Below are positions 63,389 to 64,000 of a DNA stretch of 64,000 bases, piece by piece. Below the pieces are notes generated by a model. That model made no database searches and was not told the DNA's origin. It saw nothing but the letters and a program-made list of their open reading frames with translations. Position 1 is the stretch's first letter; each line of letters begins with the position of its first letter. The position numbers and the translations under genes are program-made. The DNA comes from Bacillus sp. UNC41MFS5 (GTDB lineage: Bacteria; Bacillota; Bacilli; Bacillales_B; DSM-18226), in contig NZ_KK366020.1 of the NCBI RefSeq assembly GCF_000686805.1, positions 84,634 to 148,633 on the forward strand, written 5' to 3'.

Positions 63389-63892
63389 TTGTTAAATGAT
63401 CATGCGAAACTGATGCAGGCGGTTATGGTTTCCGGTGAGATTATCGGCCGTAAGAAGCTGCAAAAGATGATATATATTGCGAAAAAGGTGGCATTTCCCT
63501 TTCAAGAGCGATTCCAGTTTCATTTTTATGGCCCCTACTCAGAGGAGTTGACGTTACGGGTTGAGGAGCTTTGCAATATGGGCTTTCTCAATGAGGTGAA
63601 GGAGAAAAAGGGCGGCTATTTTCAATATCGCTATACATTGACGGAGCCGGGGAAAGAGTTTTTAAGTTTGAATGAGGTAGACATGCCGTTTTTGCAGGAT
63701 TGTCTCGTTGATATGAATGAGCAGAATGCTAGATTCTTGGAATTGGTTTCAACGGTTTTATATTTTGATAATCTTTCAAAAGAAGAAGTGGCGGGAAAGG
63801 TGTTTACATTAAAAGTAAGCCAGCGCTACACAGAGGCGGAAGTTGATGAGGCCTATCAGTATATCGAATCGTTAAAGGCGAAAATTCAATAA
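63389..63892 (+). CDS. YwgA family protein
   Basis: A 167-residue protein of the YwgA family, unknown function. It starts LNDHAKLMQAVMVSGEIIGRKKLQKMIYIAKKVAFPFQERFQFHFYGPYSEEL, a winged-helix-like region, and ends in a helical part. TTG start with AGGAG ten bases upstream; no other in-frame start fits. Between it and ywfO lies a copy of GGTGCCTGACACC (63351-63363). Confidence 0.85.
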   Translation: MLNDHAKLMQAVMVSGEIIGRKKLQKMIYIAKKVAFPFQERFQFHFYGPYSEELTLRVEELCNMGFLNEVKEKKGGYFQYRYTLTEPGKEFLSLNEVDMPFLQDCLVDMNEQNARFLELVSTVLYFDNLSKEEVAGKVFTLKVSQRYTEAEVDEAYQYIESLKAKIQ

Positions 63893-63899
63893 TGTAGGG

Positions 63900-63951
63900 T
63901 AAACACTGCTTGAACCAGCTGCGCGCACGAAGGTTTAGGTGGTGTTTTTTT
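63900..63951 (+). terminator. Probable terminator of ywgA
   Basis: AAACAC...TTGAACC pairs with GGTTTAG...GTGTTT (wobble pairs and an internal loop) followed by TTTTTTT. An AAGGAGGAG sequence at about 63962 may be the ribosome site of a gene beyond the right edge. Confidence 0.6.
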
Positions 63952-64000
63952 GTGTTCTTTTAAGGAGGAGAACCGAAAGACATTTTTTCTGATGGCATGT

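Noticed and set aside
63960..64000. A new gene start at the right edge
   Set aside because: AAGGAGGAG is present but no convincing start codon and frame can be followed before the window ends.

Overview
The window comes from a low-G+C, endospore-forming member of the Bacillaceae. Evidence: strong AGGAGG-type ribosome binding sites, spore genes (gerQ, rsfA, a YhcN-like lipoprotein, a gamma-type SASP-like gene, a His/Pro/Gly-rich coat-like gene), bacillithiol synthesis (bshB2), CcpA cre and CodY-type sites, and a right end (ywdI, ywdK, gerQ, hemQ, pta, lipL, rsfA, ywfO, ywgA homologues) in the same order as in Bacillus subtilis. The respiratory genes (N2O reductase plus a selenocysteine formate dehydrogenase) and the dispersed intergenic repeats suggest a Neobacillus/Mesobacillus-like soil organism; that genus guess is inference. 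No tRNA, rRNA, CRISPR array, insertion sequence or prophage was seen.

Layout. 1-8.2 kb: a small DUF4023-like gene, an APH-like kinase, pepT, a NERD-domain protein followed by nine copies of a motif at 21-bp spacing, a TetR-controlled ABC-2 exporter operon, and a sporulation lipoprotein. 8.3-15.4 kb: a two-subunit gluconate 2-dehydrogenase-like GMC oxidoreductase, an ASCH protein and a heterodimeric ABC exporter. 15.5-22 kb: niaP with a palindromic operator, then livK and livHMGF with CodY-like boxes. 22-29.6 kb: a B12-binding radical SAM enzyme, a YbaK-type deacylase, two genes with matching sigma-K-like promoters (a tandem P-loop ATPase and a repeat coat-like protein), an AlkD-like protein, a HAD phosphatase and a PQQ-type sugar dehydrogenase lipoprotein.

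29.6-33.7 kb: bglP-bglH for aryl-beta-glucoside uptake and hydrolysis, behind a cre-overlapped promoter and two tandem RAT antiterminator/terminator modules. 33.7-41.4 kb: a Gram-positive nos cluster on the minus strand (nosC, nosZ, a membrane protein, nosD, nosY, nosF, a FixH/SurA-like lipoprotein), divergent from a Crp/Fnr regulator. Each of the two divergent promoters carries a TGTGA-N6-TCACA-like box centred near -41.5. 41.4-43.5 kb: bshB2, yojF and pdxK.

43.8-55.6 kb: a formate respiration and molybdenum cofactor operon: fdhD, a selenocysteine-containing fdnG (in-frame TGA with a SECIS hairpin), fdnH, fdnI, fdhE, mobA, moeA, a MoeA-substrate-binding fusion, moaE, moaD, moeB. Formate oxidation here would feed electrons to the quinone pool, and N2O reduction by the neighbouring nos cluster is a plausible sink. 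A perfect 16-bp parS site (55628-55643) lies just after moeB, so this segment probably lies on an origin-flanking part of the chromosome.

Intergenic repeats are conspicuous: a family ending in GCGGAAGCGCC and CTAGACA (at least six full or partial copies), a different roughly 130-bp GC-rich repeat, the 13-mer GGTGCCTGACACC (six occurrences), and palindromic CGGA...TCCG elements before the bgl operon.
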